The notes under the pieces were generated by a model. The model had not been told where the DNA came from, searched no databases, and saw only the letters and a program-made list of their open reading frames with translations. DNA of 54,266 nt from Deltaproteobacteria bacterium (GTDB taxonomy: Bacteria > Desulfobacterota > Syntrophia > Syntrophales > Smithellaceae). The DNA lies in contig JAPLJP010000106.1 in assembly GCA_026388535.1 (NCBI GenBank), positions 1 to 54,266 of the forward strand. Reading direction: 5' to 3'. Numbering within the stretch: position 1 is the stretch's first letter; each line of letters starts with the position of its first letter. Of this stretch, positions 53,734 through 54,266 are shown one piece after another. Both the position numbers and the translations under genes were made by a program.

Positions 53734-54072
53734 TGAGACTAAAATTTCAGGAACGGAGTGAACTGAAATTTAAAAGTCGAATTAGTGAGTCCCAAGTTTT
53801 AATGAGACTCAAATTTCACAAGCGCAGTGTAGTGAAATTTGTAAGTCGAATTATCCCACATGCACTTTCATGTGGGACTATATAGCAAATGAAACTATCT
53901 CTTTAGCAAAGCACATAGGGATCTCCCATAAGCTAAGCGAATGGGGATTGAGGGATATAATTGAGAACGAAAGAAGTGAAGTTTGTCCCTATCACCTGAA
54001 GGTGGTGGGATAATTCGCTCTAAGATTTTCCGAGCACTACGTTTCGGAAAATCAAGGCTCATTAAAGTGTTA
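53731..54072 (-). repeat. Mosaic stem-loop repeat, copy 5 (inverted)
   Basis: Two tandem units of 69-nt spacing begin with TAATGAGACT (53731 and 53800) and end with AAGTCGAATTA (53774 and 53843). Stems are AAATTTCAG/CTGAAATTT (53742-53750 with 53763-53771) and CAAATTTCAC/GTGAAATTTG (53810-53819 with 53832-53841), each with a 12-nt loop. Then a CCCACATG/CATGTGGG hairpin (53855-53876) and an inverted core module (53963-54072). It lies between the HAD gene stop and the tilS start and uses the opposite orientation to copies 2-4. Confidence 0.87.
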
Positions 54073-54080
54073 GTTAAATT

Positions 54081-54266
54081 ATGATAAAAAAAATTAATCA
54101 AACTATAAAGAAATATAATCTATTGGAAAAAGGCGAACATGTGGTTGTGGCGATCTCCGGTGGACCTGATTCCACAGCGCTTCTGACAGCTCTTGTATCA
54201 ATAGCGCAGAAAATGGATTTGAGCCTGATAGCCGCTCATTTCAACCATGGATTGCGCGGAGAAGAA
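54081..54266 (+). CDS. tilS: tRNA(Ile)-lysidine synthase, 3' end missing
   Basis: The first 62 residues of TilS, cut by the window end. The PP-loop SGGPDS is at residues 26-31 and the second hallmark HFNHGLRG at 53-60. TilS makes lysidine at C34 of the tRNA that reads AUA and is essential in most bacteria. The ATG is 9 bp after mosaic repeat copy 5, with no clear ribosome site between them. Confidence 0.93.
   Translation, partial: MIKKINQTIKKYNLLEKGEHVVVAISGGPDSTALLTALVSIAQKMDLSLIAAHFNHGLRGEE

Overview
The window looks like a chromosomal segment of a strictly anaerobic, Gram-negative bacterium of the deltaproteobacterial (Desulfobacterota) type, possibly a Syntrophales-like syntroph. This is inferred from gene content: aldehyde:ferredoxin oxidoreductases (AOR), iron-dependent alcohol dehydrogenases, an AMP-forming long-chain acyl-CoA ligase, SCP2-type lipid-binding proteins, a tungstate/molybdate-type ABC ATPase, and an MSHA-type pilus locus with a sigma-54 activator. 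Intergenic DNA is AT-rich; the acyl-CoA ligase gene and parts of the AOR/alcohol dehydrogenase cluster are visibly richer in G+C.

Layout. 1-4563: end of a tungstate/molybdate-type ABC ATPase gene, acyl-CoA ligase, ferritin, hotdog thioesterase. 4677-11439: a probable glycoconjugate or lipid-modification cluster (PHP hydrolase, GT4 glycosyltransferase, two methyltransferases, a prenyltransferase-like alpha/alpha-toroid protein, a left-handed beta-helix acyltransferase and a B12-binding radical SAM gene broken by one in-frame TAG). 11925-13346: exported TPR protein with a C-terminal NTF2-like domain. 13685-21992: a cluster of three SCP2-like proteins, two Fe-alcohol dehydrogenases, one intact AOR, one frameshifted AOR and a relic of a third AOR; it probably oxidises alcohols through aldehydes to acids and passes electrons to ferredoxin. 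21989-23075: frameshifted L,D-transpeptidase. 23360-40652: an MSHA-like pilus locus whose gene order follows mshI-J-K-L-M-E-G and then the pilins, with a membrane-bound sigma-54 activator, a well-formed -24/-12 promoter before the pilin, an ECF sigma factor with a membrane partner, and a large double-pilin fusion. 41009-45574: leucyl aminopeptidase, DppD/DppF-type ATPases, an alpha/beta hydrolase and a cold-shock protein. 45834-54266: MATE exporter, miaA, a glycosyltransferase, a PpiC lipoprotein, panB with a DUF2520 partner, a HAD phosphatase, and the start of tilS.

The most unusual structure is a family of mosaic intergenic repeats at five places (11570-11831, 45607-45848, 49558-49650, 52535-52901, 53731-54072). 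They are built from stem-loop modules joined by nearly invariant linkers. In several modules the stems differ between copies but stay paired through compensatory changes, and the 10-12-10 arm/loop/arm geometry recurs. A perfect 76-bp inverted pair of one module encloses the HAD phosphatase gene. I do not recognise this as a named repeat family.

No CRISPR array, rRNA, tRNA or intact transposase gene was seen.
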